From contig JAUYQR010000003.1 of the NCBI GenBank assembly GCA_030697175.1, positions 267,955 through 331,954 on the forward strand: a stretch of 64,000 bases of DNA. Reading direction: 5' to 3'. This document shows, in pieces, positions 35,701 to 43,764 of the stretch. The DNA comes from Paracoccaceae bacterium (lineage in GTDB: Bacteria > Pseudomonadota > Alphaproteobacteria > Rhodobacterales > Rhodobacteraceae). The position numbers and the translations under genes were made by a program. The stretch's first letter is position 1. Each line of letters begins with the position of its first letter. The notes below the pieces were generated by a model. It did not search any database. It saw only the letters and a program-made list of their open reading frames with translations, and had not been told where the DNA came from.

Positions 35701-37452
35701 TTACGCACCGGCCGCGCGATAGGCGCCGCGCCAATCAAGCCAGCCGCTTCCGAAGTCGAGGAACGCCCGGTACTGAAGGCCAAGTGTGTTCCAAGCCTCT
35801 TGACGCTGGATTTGCACCCCTTGCGCGGCGGCAAGGTAGCCATATTGCAGCGAAGGAACTTGTGCCGGATCGGCCAAGACGTACCACGTGTTTCCGGTTA
35901 GGCGAGGTTCGACAACCAAGGTCAGCTTGCCAGCGAAGGCCGCAACATCATCGGTCGTTGCCGCGTAGATCGAGGCAAGCAGCTTTTCAGCGGACGTTTC
36001 CAGATCAGGCGAGACCACAAGGTACTTGGGCGTTGCGGCGATGGTCGTCTTGCCGTCCAGCCCCTTTACCGTCCGCATGTGTTTGCGGGCCGCCGACAGA
36101 GCGGTTTCAGAAAGCGCCGACGGCGCGCCCGAAACACTGTTGCCCCGGCTGGCATCGAACACGGGAGTCCCGTCGCTGAGATCCGGGTTGCCGGTCAGCA
36201 TGGCCACCATTTCTTCGGCTTCGGTCTGTGCGGCGGCTTGACCCATTGCGGCGGTCATATCGCCAAGAAGGTTTAAATCGTCGTCGATCAGAAGCTTGCG
36301 GCTGACGTTGATTGCGCGACCGAAGGTCTTCAGGCGCATAACCTCACCGGACTCTGCCCGGTTGGTATGCTTGAACTCGCCGCTTTCCGTCATCTCTTCC
36401 AGCCGGCCCATCTCGCCGATACGGATCGAGGTGGACTCTTTGAAGTTCGGAAGGGTCCGTTGCCGGGCAAGCGCCTTCAATGGGGACTCCGCTGCCTGAT
36501 AGGCTTGCGCCGCGACCTTCCCCATTGCGTTGCTGACCAGTACCGGGAAGTCGGAAGTGGTCAGGGACCGCTGAAACAGGTCGTCTGCGCTCATGCCACG
36601 CACGGACTCGCCCGATCGGGTGAGGCAGTCAGCAGCGATATCGCGCAGGCTCATGCCCACGAATTCACGGCTTGCGGCGGGAAAATCACCTCCCACCATG
36701 CGGAAGGCCAAGGCGTCGGCCGCACGGGTGCGAACTTGTGCAGGGTCGTCATTCGCCTGCCCGACCTTGATCACAGGCAGCGCCTTGCCGCGCTTCTGGA
36801 TCTCTTCAAACGCGGCCGCGCGCACATCGGTAACGGTCGCGTCTGCATCAATATGCGCGTCTGCCCAATCGGCCGGAAGGTTGGCAGATCGTGCAATCGC
36901 TCGGATCTCTTGGCGCGTCTGCGCCTTTTCTTCGTTCTCAGTTGTCATTTGGATATCTCCGCTACGGAAACGGGCGCCCCTGTCCGCGCCGATCGGCACG
37001 GCCGAAGCCTCGTTGATCATCCAAGCCACCGCCTTTCGAATTCGTGTTTTGGTTTCCGGGTCGATTTCTTCGGTCCACTTGCTGACCCGATAGCCGATCG
37101 AGACGCCGCGAACCGTGCCTTCCGCAATGCGGGCGACAATCGGGGCGGCGTCTGCGGCTCCGGAAAGCCGGATGGTTGCCAGCAGCTTGCCACCCTCAAA
37201 GCGATGCCCGGTGATTGAACCGATTACGTCGCGGGCAGACTCGGTCCGGTGGCCATCAAGCAATGGCGCGCCTTCTAGGCCGGAAAGATTGAGTCCAGCC
37301 GGGTCCAGGCGTTCTAGGTAAGCCCCTTTACTGTCGCGGCGCACAACGTCTGCGAAGGTCGAGATGACGGCTTCAATCGTCTGCGCCTCGGCATTCCAAG
37401 TAGACGGCTGAAACACCGCCGCGCGGGTTAGGTTGATATCAAGCTGCGCCAT
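35701..37452 (-). CDS. Prohead protease/major capsid protein fusion
   Basis: 583 residues. Residues 1-160 are an S78-like prohead protease with His68 (LLDGHRTESARDVIGSI) and Ser118 (GTVRGVSIGY) as likely catalytic residues. A Glu/Lys/Gln-rich linker (about 165-260, scaffold-like) follows, then a capsid domain of about 320 residues (FKESTSIRIGEMGRLEEMTE, GRAINVSRKLLIDDDLNLLG, and a C-terminus LGLQYRAFLDFGSGWLDWRG). Such three-in-one proteins are known in phages of this bacterial group. ATG 37452 has AAGGA upstream and overlaps the portal stop by 14 bases. The protein would form the shell of the satellite particle. Confidence 0.9.
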   Translation of the reverse strand: MAQLDINLTRAAVFQPSTWNAEAQTIEAVISTFADVVRRDSKGAYLERLDPAGLNLSGLEGAPLLDGHRTESARDVIGSITGHRFEGGKLLATIRLSGAADAAPIVARIAEGTVRGVSIGYRVSKWTEEIDPETKTRIRKAVAWMINEASAVPIGADRGARFRSGDIQMTTENEEKAQTRQEIRAIARSANLPADWADAHIDADATVTDVRAAAFEEIQKRGKALPVIKVGQANDDPAQVRTRAADALAFRMVGGDFPAASREFVGMSLRDIAADCLTRSGESVRGMSADDLFQRSLTTSDFPVLVSNAMGKVAAQAYQAAESPLKALARQRTLPNFKESTSIRIGEMGRLEEMTESGEFKHTNRAESGEVMRLKTFGRAINVSRKLLIDDDLNLLGDMTAAMGQAAAQTEAEEMVAMLTGNPDLSDGTPVFDASRGNSVSGAPSALSETALSAARKHMRTVKGLDGKTTIAATPKYLVVSPDLETSAEKLLASIYAATTDDVAAFAGKLTLVVEPRLTGNTWYVLADPAQVPSLQYGYLAAAQGVQIQRQEAWNTLGLQYRAFLDFGSGWLDWRGAYRAAGA

Positions 37453-38797
37453 TTTCAGAGTCCTTGTCTTTGGCCACGGTTCCCCGTTCGGCCTCAATTT
37501 CCGCGTCCAGGTCCTCGAGAATCCATCCGCGTTCGGCCACGGCCTTGCGGCGGCTTGTAAGACCAGCTTCCAACTCGGCTTTGGTGGCGCTGATATCCTT
37601 CAGCGGGTCCACTTGCAGCGGACGCGGCGGCAGCCAATCGGCCTGCAAATAGGCTTCTGGGTTCGCTTCGAAGTCCGGCGCTTCCAAGTCTCCGGACAGG
37701 ATGCCGTGCAAAATCACAGCGCGCCAAACCGGGGCGAGAAACTGGGGAACAAGCACGGTATATTGGACTTGCTCCACCCTCTGCCGAAACGGCAACAGAC
37801 CAGCGCGAAGGCTGGAATAGTTCGCTCCGGTCAGATCGCCGGAAAGCATGTGATCGGGCAGCCCAAGGCCGGCCGCCAGTTGGCGTAAGTTTAACTTGAT
37901 AAACTCGCCCATTTGCTGGGCCTGTTGAGGCGAATTGAATTTGATATCCGTTCCGCTAGGCAAACGGACTAGCGCGCCGGGTTCAAGGCTCGGCGTCTCT
38001 TCGTTGTTAAGCGGATCTCCCGTGCCGCTTTGGTCGATGATGAACCCGGCCATCATGGCAGAGACTTGCGCGCCCTTCAGAAGGGCATCACAGAGTCGGT
38101 CGAGGTCTCCGGCGGGAAGGATGATCGGTGCCAACCACGACACTCCCCGCAACTGCCCTGCGGCCAGCGGCTTGACCACATGCAGCACGGAGTCCGCTTC
38201 GACCCGGACCGAAGGCGCATAAGTTTGCCACGCCTGCCCCGGTCGTTCCGGTACAATCCAGTAGGCAACCCGGCATCCGGTAGCGTCCAGTTCAACGCCC
38301 GAAAATATCGAACGGCCGCCCGACAGTTCCAATGTCTTGGACTCGTCCAGCATTTCAACAGGCAGGACGCGGATTCTGGGACCGTCTGCCATGTCACTGA
38401 TCAAGGCAACGGCTTCGCCCGCGACAACCAATGAATTCGCCACCGCGACCTGAAGCCCTGCAAAGTCTGTCCGCCGTTCAGCGTCTGCCCGGTTGCACCA
38501 GTCCGAGAAATGCTGATTTAGTGCGTTGCGGGTCGCCGCGTCTGGATGACGGGCAGCTGGTTGAATTCCGGGACCGATCAGGGCGCCAACCCAATTCCCC
38601 ACGGCATTGGAGATGAAGGGCGCATTCATCGCTAGGTGAGACGCCCGCGACCGTATCGCCGGGCCAGCGGCTGCGGTCTCAGGATTGATCCGGCCAAAGG
38701 TTCCCATACCCACGCCGCGACGGCCACCGGTTGCCCCGTCAAAGCGACGGGTTCGGGCGGGTTCGGCCTTGCCGAAGATACGGGAAAAGATGCTCAT
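37439..38797 (-). CDS. Lambda-family portal protein
   Basis: 452 residues. Family blocks are RRGVGMGTFGRINPETAAAG, SRASHLAMNAPFISNAVGNW, VGALIGPGIQPAARH, GVSWLAPIILPAGDL and ANYSSLRAGLLPFRQRVEQV. The portal ring is the channel through which terminase packs DNA and to which the tail connector binds. The start overlaps the stop of the MerR-like gene upstream (4 bases) and the end overlaps the capsid gene, so these genes form one tightly coupled unit. Confidence 0.9.
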   Translation of the reverse strand: MSIFSRIFGKAEPARTRRFDGATGGRRGVGMGTFGRINPETAAAGPAIRSRASHLAMNAPFISNAVGNWVGALIGPGIQPAARHPDAATRNALNQHFSDWCNRADAERRTDFAGLQVAVANSLVVAGEAVALISDMADGPRIRVLPVEMLDESKTLELSGGRSIFSGVELDATGCRVAYWIVPERPGQAWQTYAPSVRVEADSVLHVVKPLAAGQLRGVSWLAPIILPAGDLDRLCDALLKGAQVSAMMAGFIIDQSGTGDPLNNEETPSLEPGALVRLPSGTDIKFNSPQQAQQMGEFIKLNLRQLAAGLGLPDHMLSGDLTGANYSSLRAGLLPFRQRVEQVQYTVLVPQFLAPVWRAVILHGILSGDLEAPDFEANPEAYLQADWLPPRPLQVDPLKDISATKAELEAGLTSRRKAVAERGWILEDLDAEIEAERGTVAKDKDSENGAA

Positions 38798-39345
38798 TCG
38801 GTTTGCCCCAAATACGCGATGACGGGCCGGATAAGGTCCGCTGCCGGGCAGACCAAAGTTCCGAGATGCGTCTCATTGGTCAGAAGATCGACTTTGCCCC
38901 GATCAGAGGCGGTATCACCGTCCTTCCAAAAGATCGTCGGCTTGATATGGCGCTTGCCGTCGCTGCCACGGGTGAAGCGAATGCGGATGATCCATTCTTC
39001 GCCCGCTTGGGTTCCCCGGATGATCGAGTGAAGTGCCGAAGGGTAGACAATAGCCCCGCCCTGCTTTGCCCAGTCCGAATGCTTCCCCATGAACGCCGGG
39101 GGCTGATTGAGGGCAGTATTCACAACACCAAGTTCCGTCCCACTCAGCCCGCAATCGCGCGCCGCCAGCAGTAGCCGTGCCCGCGCAATTTCTGCCGGCT
39201 CGTATTCGGATGGCGAAGTGCGACCCTTGCCAGGTTTGCTTTCAAGAAGTGTCAGTAGCAGCGGCCCCCGCAACACGCTTTGTAGCGCATCAGGGTTGCT
39301 GTTTTCATGAGGGGCCAGGATGGTGGCAATCTGGGCGAGGCGCAT
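38794..39345 (-). CDS. Unknown satellite protein with a MerR-like N-terminal region
   Basis: 183 residues; I do not recognise the family. The N-terminus (MRLAQIATILAPHENSNPDA) and SEYEPAEIARARLLLAARDC followed by GLSGTELGVV recall the winged helix and helix pair of MerR-type regulators, but the match is weak. The C-terminal half (GEEWIIRIRFTRGSDGKRHI) is beta-rich. ATG 39345 has a strong AGGAGA. It is the first gene of the portal-capsid operon, and two inverted repeats lie just upstream, so a regulator of the head operon is a fair guess; a scaffold or size-determination role is the alternative. Confidence 0.6.
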   Translation of the reverse strand: MRLAQIATILAPHENSNPDALQSVLRGPLLLTLLESKPGKGRTSPSEYEPAEIARARLLLAARDCGLSGTELGVVNTALNQPPAFMGKHSDWAKQGGAIVYPSALHSIIRGTQAGEEWIIRIRFTRGSDGKRHIKPTIFWKDGDTASDRGKVDLLTNETHLGTLVCPAADLIRPVIAYLGQTE

Positions 39346-39378
39346 GGCGGTGTCTCCTGTTTCGACACCTTATGTCAT

Positions 39379-39419
39379 CTTGCACTGATTCGTGCAAGTT
39401 ATTGCATTGCGAGATGCAA
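39379..39419. promoter_or_regulatory. Pair of related dyads in the divergent switch region of the satellite
   Basis: CTTGCAC-N6-GTGCAAG (39379-39398) and TTGCAT-N6-ATGCAA (39402-39419) share the half-site TTGCAY and the 6-base spacer; their centres are 22 bases apart, about two helical turns. They lie between the leftward head operon (start 39345) and rightward small genes (from 39553). A leftward promoter, TTGCAC-N17-CATAAG, would have its -35 inside the first dyad. The repeats look like operators for an island regulator. Confidence 0.65.
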
Positions 39420-39489
39420 CATGCTAAATGATTCTCACTTCCTCTGTGATGGTGGGAAGTGCCGTCAGGGGTGACGGTTGCCATGAGAC

Positions 39490-39529
39490 GGGCAGCGGCG
39501 GCGTTAGTGGAGTTCCGTCGCCGCTGCCC
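39490..39529. other. GC-rich hairpin in front of the small rightward genes
   Basis: GGGCAGCGGCGGCG (39490-39503) pairs with CGTCGCCGCTGCCC (39516-39529) with one mismatch and a 12-base loop. It ends 23 bases before the 51-residue ORF at 39553 and would be part of its leader. No T-run follows in either direction. Confidence 0.55.
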
Positions 39530-39552
39530 AAGCACAAAAGAAAGGATGTGCC

Positions 39553-39708
39553 ATGAGTGCGACTCAATCTGGAAAGCTTCGGCGGATGGCTCGTAACCTA
39601 GCGCGTGCGGGACTGCCCTTTGAATTGGCGGCGCTTCTGATCGCGCAGCATATGCGCCAAGTCGGGATTCCCATCACGCCCGAAAATCTGGATGCGGCTT
39701 TCGCCTAA
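39553..39708 (+). CDS. Small satellite protein, 51 residues
   Basis: The ATG at 39553 has AAAGGA at 6 bases distance. The product begins MSATQSGKLRRMARNLARAG and continues as a helical, basic-then-hydrophobic peptide (LPFELAALLIAQHMRQVG). No family is recognised. It is the first of three short rightward genes, opposite in direction to all recognised phage genes in the element, starting from the dyad-containing switch region. Comparable small genes in other satellites encode derepression or helper-interference functions, but nothing in this sequence proves that. Confidence 0.6.
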   Translation: MSATQSGKLRRMARNLARAGLPFELAALLIAQHMRQVGIPITPENLDAAFA

Positions 39709-39772
39709 CATGACATTTGCCGAATCGCGTCCAGATGACTAGCTTCCTGATTGGACAAGTTGCGAGGAATGC

Positions 39773-40081
39773 GTGCGAATATACATTTCTATGGTCGGAT
39801 GCGGCAATAAAATCTACAAAGTAGACACGATTAGGCACGGCGGAAAAATTTGGCTGGTACCCGAGTGGTTCGAAGTGGTGGGTCACGGTTACATGATTCC
39901 GGAGCGTATTTTGAGGATGGATCATCTAAGTCACCAAGTCGGTGCATTTGCTGGATCAGATTTTGTGTTGAATGAACCAATCCCAGAGGAAGCACTGTAC
40001 AAGGAACCTACGGTCATCCAAGTCGCACTTTACGAAATGCAGCGCCAGCCCGATATTCGCGTTCAAATTGGTAACGCGTAA
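39773..40081 (+). CDS. Unknown satellite cargo protein, 102 residues
   Basis: GTG 39773 is preceded by GAGGA at short distance; ATG 39791 is an alternative start. The sequence has aromatic-rich stretches (GGKIWLVPEWFEVVGHGYMI) and ends DIRVQIGNA. Codon use is far more AT-rich than in the chromosome or the head genes, which points to recent acquisition. No function can be assigned. Confidence 0.55.
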   Translation: MRIYISMVGCGNKIYKVDTIRHGGKIWLVPEWFEVVGHGYMIPERILRMDHLSHQVGAFAGSDFVLNEPIPEEALYKEPTVIQVALYEMQRQPDIRVQIGNA

Positions 40082-40209
40082 ACATCCGAAGCGCCAATAT
40101 TATCAGACTTTGCATGTTTCAACAGTAAGGTGAATGTCAATTTAGACGTCCGTTGAAAAAGATATCGAATCAGACCATGGTCACTGTATCGCAACAGATG
40201 GAGTCGACC

Positions 40210-40389
40210 ATGACATACGAAAGCCAATGCCAGTTCGGACGCGCAATTGCTGCCTCTGAGATTGACGATTGCAAGGCAACCGGAAATTACCCTAAGTTAA
40301 TTCGCGCTATCCGGGAGATGGCCGATCAAAGCCACGGGGTCTCGATCGGCTTCCTGCAAGCGATTGCAGAAAAGGCAGCCAGACGGTAA
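40210..40389 (+). CDS. Small satellite protein, 59 residues
   Basis: The product begins MTYESQCQFGRAIAASEIDD and contains NYPKLIRAIREMADQSHGVS; it looks helical. ATG 40210 is preferred because GGAG lies 6 bases before it; in-frame starts at 40153 (TTG), 40177 and 40198 have no ribosome site. It is the last rightward gene of the element and ends just before a strong hairpin. Function unknown. Confidence 0.5.
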   Translation: MTYESQCQFGRAIAASEIDDCKATGNYPKLIRAIREMADQSHGVSIGFLQAIAEKAARR

Positions 40390-40398
40390 TCTAGAGAG

Positions 40399-40434
40399 CA
40401 GCAATATGGAAACTTCTCAATTCCCATATTGCTG
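40399..40434. terminator. Hairpin terminator between convergent satellite genes
   Basis: CAGCAATATGG and CCATATTGCTG form a perfect 11-bp stem around a 14-base loop; a short T-run follows at 40441-40444. It stands between the stops of the rightward small gene (40389) and the leftward zinc-ribbon gene (40485), where a bidirectional terminator is expected. Confidence 0.65.
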
Positions 40435-40484
40435 TGCCACTTTTGGCCGCCTTATACATTCTCAGCTTAAAATATATGAAGCAG

Positions 40485-41303
40485 TCATGGGATCTCCTTT
40501 AGTCGGACACACCAATCCCGACTGACGACGACCTCGGCGCCACAGGATTTGCATGAAAAGCGGCTCTGGTCCTGCAATTCTTCGGCTGGGAATTTATTCT
40601 TAGCATCGCATTTCGGGCAATTGAAGTCGTGATACATTCTAAAGAATTTCCAGACACCATCTGATTCTTCAACGCCGAAAACACCTTTGCAATTTGCGCA
40701 TGTGAATTTACCATCACGCCTTAATAGCCGTTCGGTACGCTGAATCTGAAAGCCACATGGACATTTCATAGATATGTTCACTTTAAAGTTGGTAGCGAAC
40801 AATGATGAGTTCAGTATGCGCTCAATCTCTTTTGATATTTCAATTATTTTGGGTCGAGCATCGCTCGCAATAAACAACTTGCCTTCCTTGTGCTGCCTAA
40901 TCGTCGGTTCGTGCAGATAGCTTCCCAGAGTGTTCCAATGCTTGTTGATCCATGAGGCTGTAAGGCGGGCGTCTGTTCCCAAGTGATGCATGACCTTTGC
41001 AGCTTGTCCTGAGATATCTTCAATCCCAACCGAGATTGAACGGTCACTCTCAATCAACGAATCTATCTCCTTCAGTTCCTTTATGAGTCTTCCGGGTTGC
41101 CAAGTTTCCATTGTTTCGTCGTCAACTTCATCTTGGTAAGCCTGCAAAAGTTCGTAGGCTAGACATTCAATCGCCATCCTCAGCCGTAGGGCAATCGGCT
41201 GTAGAAATGCATCATCTCCCGTCAGATTCAGTTGGGTCGCGGCTTCAAAGTGATGACGGGCGCGCGCTCTGAAATCTATTTTGTTAGTTATGCGCTTTGA
41301 TAT
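40485..41303 (-). CDS. Zinc-ribbon cargo protein with a probable ATA start
   Basis: 272 residues if read from 41303. The N-terminal half is helical (RARARHHFEAATQLNL, IALRLRMAIECLAYELLQAY). The C-terminal half carries three CxxC-type pairs: CPCGF, CANCKG, CPKCDAKN and CKSCG, indicating one or two zinc ribbons. The first ATG in frame is 41177, but the open frame and protein-like sequence continue upstream to the terminase stop at 41313. There GAGGTGAGGG stands 6 bases before an ATA (41303-41301) that opens ISKRITNKIDFRARAR. So either ATA is used or an original ATG was lost. The family is not recognised. AT-rich codons mark it as foreign cargo; defence or helper control are possible roles. Confidence 0.55.
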   Translation of the reverse strand: MSKRITNKIDFRARARHHFEAATQLNLTGDDAFLQPIALRLRMAIECLAYELLQAYQDEVDDETMETWQPGRLIKELKEIDSLIESDRSISVGIEDISGQAAKVMHHLGTDARLTASWINKHWNTLGSYLHEPTIRQHKEGKLFIASDARPKIIEISKEIERILNSSLFATNFKVNISMKCPCGFQIQRTERLLRRDGKFTCANCKGVFGVEESDGVWKFFRMYHDFNCPKCDAKNKFPAEELQDQSRFSCKSCGAEVVVSRDWCVRLKEIP

Positions 41304-41312
41304 AGCTAGCCC

Positions 41313-43070
41313 TCACCTCTCCAACCACTTGCTGCGAATTAATGTTGCAGCCTTTTTCGGCGCTGCCTCAGTCGATAGTTCTTCGGCTCGCCTGTCAAGG
41401 TTCACCCCGATCAGTTGCCGGGCAGCCCAAGCATAGACTGTAGCGTCAAGTGTCTCCGCTCGCTTCCCCTTGATCCTCTCGAACCGGGCTTGTGGCACCC
41501 CGCGGGCGTAGCGCACTACTTTCCGTTCGCTGGCCAACTGTTCAAAGAACACCGGTTCGAGCGCATCGCCGAACCGGACGCCCATTCCTCGTGCCAGGCG
41601 GGCGAACAACTGCGACTTCACCGCATCCGACCCCACCAGCCAAAGCAGCTGGCCCTTGGTGCCTGACTTTTGCAGGAACGGCCGGCTGAACCCCGGTACA
41701 CCTTTGATCGAGACCACCCGCCGGCCGAACCGTGGCCGCGTAAAGCTGTTCACGATATCAGTATGTCCACCGTCCCCACTGTCTATACAGGCTGTATCTA
41801 CACGGATGGTGCCGCCATTGGGATGCTTCCAAGTTTGCTTTAGCAAAGCGTCGAGATCCTGCCAGACCGCCTCACCGTCGATCGGCCCCCAGAACACCCG
41901 ATGATCTAGGCAGAACAGGTCGCTGCGGCCGTGGCCTAGTATGACGCATTCCAAGCGGTCATCCTGACAGTCAACACCTAGGGTCAGAAAAAGAACGTCT
42001 GCAGGCAACGCAGCCAAGCTGAACGGCTCACGGCGGCCGTACAATTCGTGTTCATCTAGGTCTTCTGCGCCACTAGACCACGGCTCCCCAAGCACAAGGT
42101 TTGTGAACGTCTGAAGGGTCTCAGGACTCTTCTTCGCCTCTAAAAACTCGGCCGCAAGCTTGCCCCACCGGGCGTTGAAATGCGGGCTGACAAGCGCGTT
42201 GATCTTAAACCCAGCGTGGCCTTTTACGTCGGCCGCCGTTGCGCGCCACCGGCCCTTTGCTACCATCGCAGGCTTCTGCGCCTCGGTCACAACGCAGCCG
42301 TTATTAGGGCAAACCCAATGCGCCGAGTCTGGATCACCTTCAACCCACCGAATATCTGCCCATTTTATTTCCGCGAAGTCTCCACATGAGGGGCACGGGC
42401 ATTCGTAAATCCGCTTGTCTGACTTGTCATAAAGCCGCGTTGCCGGGCCATAGTCGAAGACGGGAGTTGATCCGGCTATGATCTTACGGTCTCTGAAGGT
42501 CAGCGTTCGCATGGTGGCAAGTTCGATCGGGTCTCCTTCCTGAGACACTTCGAAGCCGTCGATCTCATCCAAGATCAGAATTTTAGCGGTATGGCGCCGT
42601 AAGTTTCGCGGACTCTTGGCTGCCACGAATTTCAATGATCCGCCGCTGAACCGTCGATTTAGCATGGTTGATCGACCGGACTCGTCGGCTTCGGTCGAAA
42701 GCAGACCGCGCAAGCTTGGCGATGCTTCAAACACGGCTTCCAGGTCCACCGCAAAGTCTCTTGCGTCATCGGCGGTCGGCTGGACTGCCAAGATCGGCGC
42801 GGGGCTGTTTGCGACCTGACTTGCGATGATGCCAGAAAGAAGGGCCGTGTAACCAATGCGGGCCGATTTAAGCACCGTGACTTGCTCTATTCCAGGATCA
42901 TCGAGGGCATCGCAGATGCCCCTTTGGTAGGCCCATAGCTTCATCCGGCCGGGCAGCGCGGACGCGGCTTGCGGCAGGTACACGTTGCTTTCGATCCACT
43001 TCGCTAACGGCACATCGGCCGGCGGGCGAAGGGCCAGCATTGCCTTCCGGCGGATTGCGTCAATCCCCAT
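41313..43070 (-). CDS. terL: Terminase large subunit, GpA family
   Basis: 585 residues. GpA-type blocks are PLAKWIESNVYLPQAASALP, GRMKLWAYQRGICDALDD, the ATPase loop VLKSARIGYTALLSG (Lys68), Walker B ILILDEIDGF, and the Cys pairs of a zinc finger (YECPCPSCGDFAEIKWADI, CPNNGC). The C-terminal nuclease half holds LGVDCQDDRLECVILG and ASERKVVRYARGVPQARFER. It cuts and pumps DNA into the procapsid, probably from a cos site as in lambda. ATG 43070 overlaps the small-subunit stop by 11 bases. The protein is full length, arguing for a functional packaging system. Confidence 0.93.
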   Translation of the reverse strand: MGIDAIRRKAMLALRPPADVPLAKWIESNVYLPQAASALPGRMKLWAYQRGICDALDDPGIEQVTVLKSARIGYTALLSGIIASQVANSPAPILAVQPTADDARDFAVDLEAVFEASPSLRGLLSTEADESGRSTMLNRRFSGGSLKFVAAKSPRNLRRHTAKILILDEIDGFEVSQEGDPIELATMRTLTFRDRKIIAGSTPVFDYGPATRLYDKSDKRIYECPCPSCGDFAEIKWADIRWVEGDPDSAHWVCPNNGCVVTEAQKPAMVAKGRWRATAADVKGHAGFKINALVSPHFNARWGKLAAEFLEAKKSPETLQTFTNLVLGEPWSSGAEDLDEHELYGRREPFSLAALPADVLFLTLGVDCQDDRLECVILGHGRSDLFCLDHRVFWGPIDGEAVWQDLDALLKQTWKHPNGGTIRVDTACIDSGDGGHTDIVNSFTRPRFGRRVVSIKGVPGFSRPFLQKSGTKGQLLWLVGSDAVKSQLFARLARGMGVRFGDALEPVFFEQLASERKVVRYARGVPQARFERIKGKRAETLDATVYAWAARQLIGVNLDRRAEELSTEAAPKKAATLIRSKWLER

Positions 43071-43599
43071 TTGCCAGCCCCGCAAGTGCCGCTTTGATCT
43101 CGGCCCCGATCTCCGCCACGTCATGCGCGCCAAGGTGAGGCAGCTTCGACCCAATGCGCGACGGGACCGCTAGAAGCGCGGCCCGAACATCCCGCAACAC
43201 GTTTTCCCACTCTTTCACCACGTCGGCCGTGCTGACCATCTCGCCACGGGATGCGGCGTTGTTGATTGCCAGCTTGTCAGCCTGTTCCCGTGCCAGGCGA
43301 AGCTTCTCAGCCTTCAGTTCGTCGGTGACCGGCCCGGCCTTGCCGCCGAGCTTCGCCCCGTCTCTCAGCCGGGATAAGTAGTTTTGCAGCGACTTGCGCA
43401 CGTCGAACCGGCCGCGACTGGACCGCACCATTACGCCGTCGCGGGCAAGCTGCCTCATACGTGCCGCGGTGAGTCCGAAGAACGCCGAAAGTTCAGGCTC
43501 GGTCATCGTCTCTGAGATGCCCGGTTGATCAACTGCGGGCTTCTCTGTCTGTTGCACCATAGGTCCAAGCAGATCGGCCAATTCTGGATAGGTCAACAT
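43060..43599 (-). CDS. terS: Terminase small subunit, Nu1-like
   Basis: 179 residues. A helix-turn-helix is seen at about 35-65 (TEPELSAFFGLTAARMRQLA, RDGVMVRSSRGRFDVRKSLQ). A middle helical region follows (TDELKAEKLRLAREQADKLA), then a C-terminal part with VKEWENVLRDVRAALLAVPS that would contact the large subunit. This is the Nu1 arrangement. It recognises the packaging start site, usually near its own gene. A satellite-specific small subunit lets the element pack its own genome. The iteron region begins 165 bases upstream. Confidence 0.85.
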   Translation of the reverse strand: MLTYPELADLLGPMVQQTEKPAVDQPGISETMTEPELSAFFGLTAARMRQLARDGVMVRSSRGRFDVRKSLQNYLSRLRDGAKLGGKAGPVTDELKAEKLRLAREQADKLAINNAASRGEMVSTADVVKEWENVLRDVRAALLAVPSRIGSKLPHLGAHDVAEIGAEIKAALAGLANGD

Positions 43600-43764
43600 G
43601 TCTTACCTATTGGATGCTTGATCGAAATTTTTCTGTAGCGAGTTTTGAATCGCGGTCTGCGTCCCCCGCGATGCCGCCCCACCGGGAGGACCCCAAGGGA
43701 AACCGATCTTCGATCTAAGCCCATCTGCCCAGCCATGCGCCAAGGGGTCACCAAATGCCGAAAG

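Noticed and set aside
36953..37452. Separate prohead protease gene
   Set aside because: The protease region continues in the same frame into the linker and capsid domain with no stop; it is annotated as one fusion gene.
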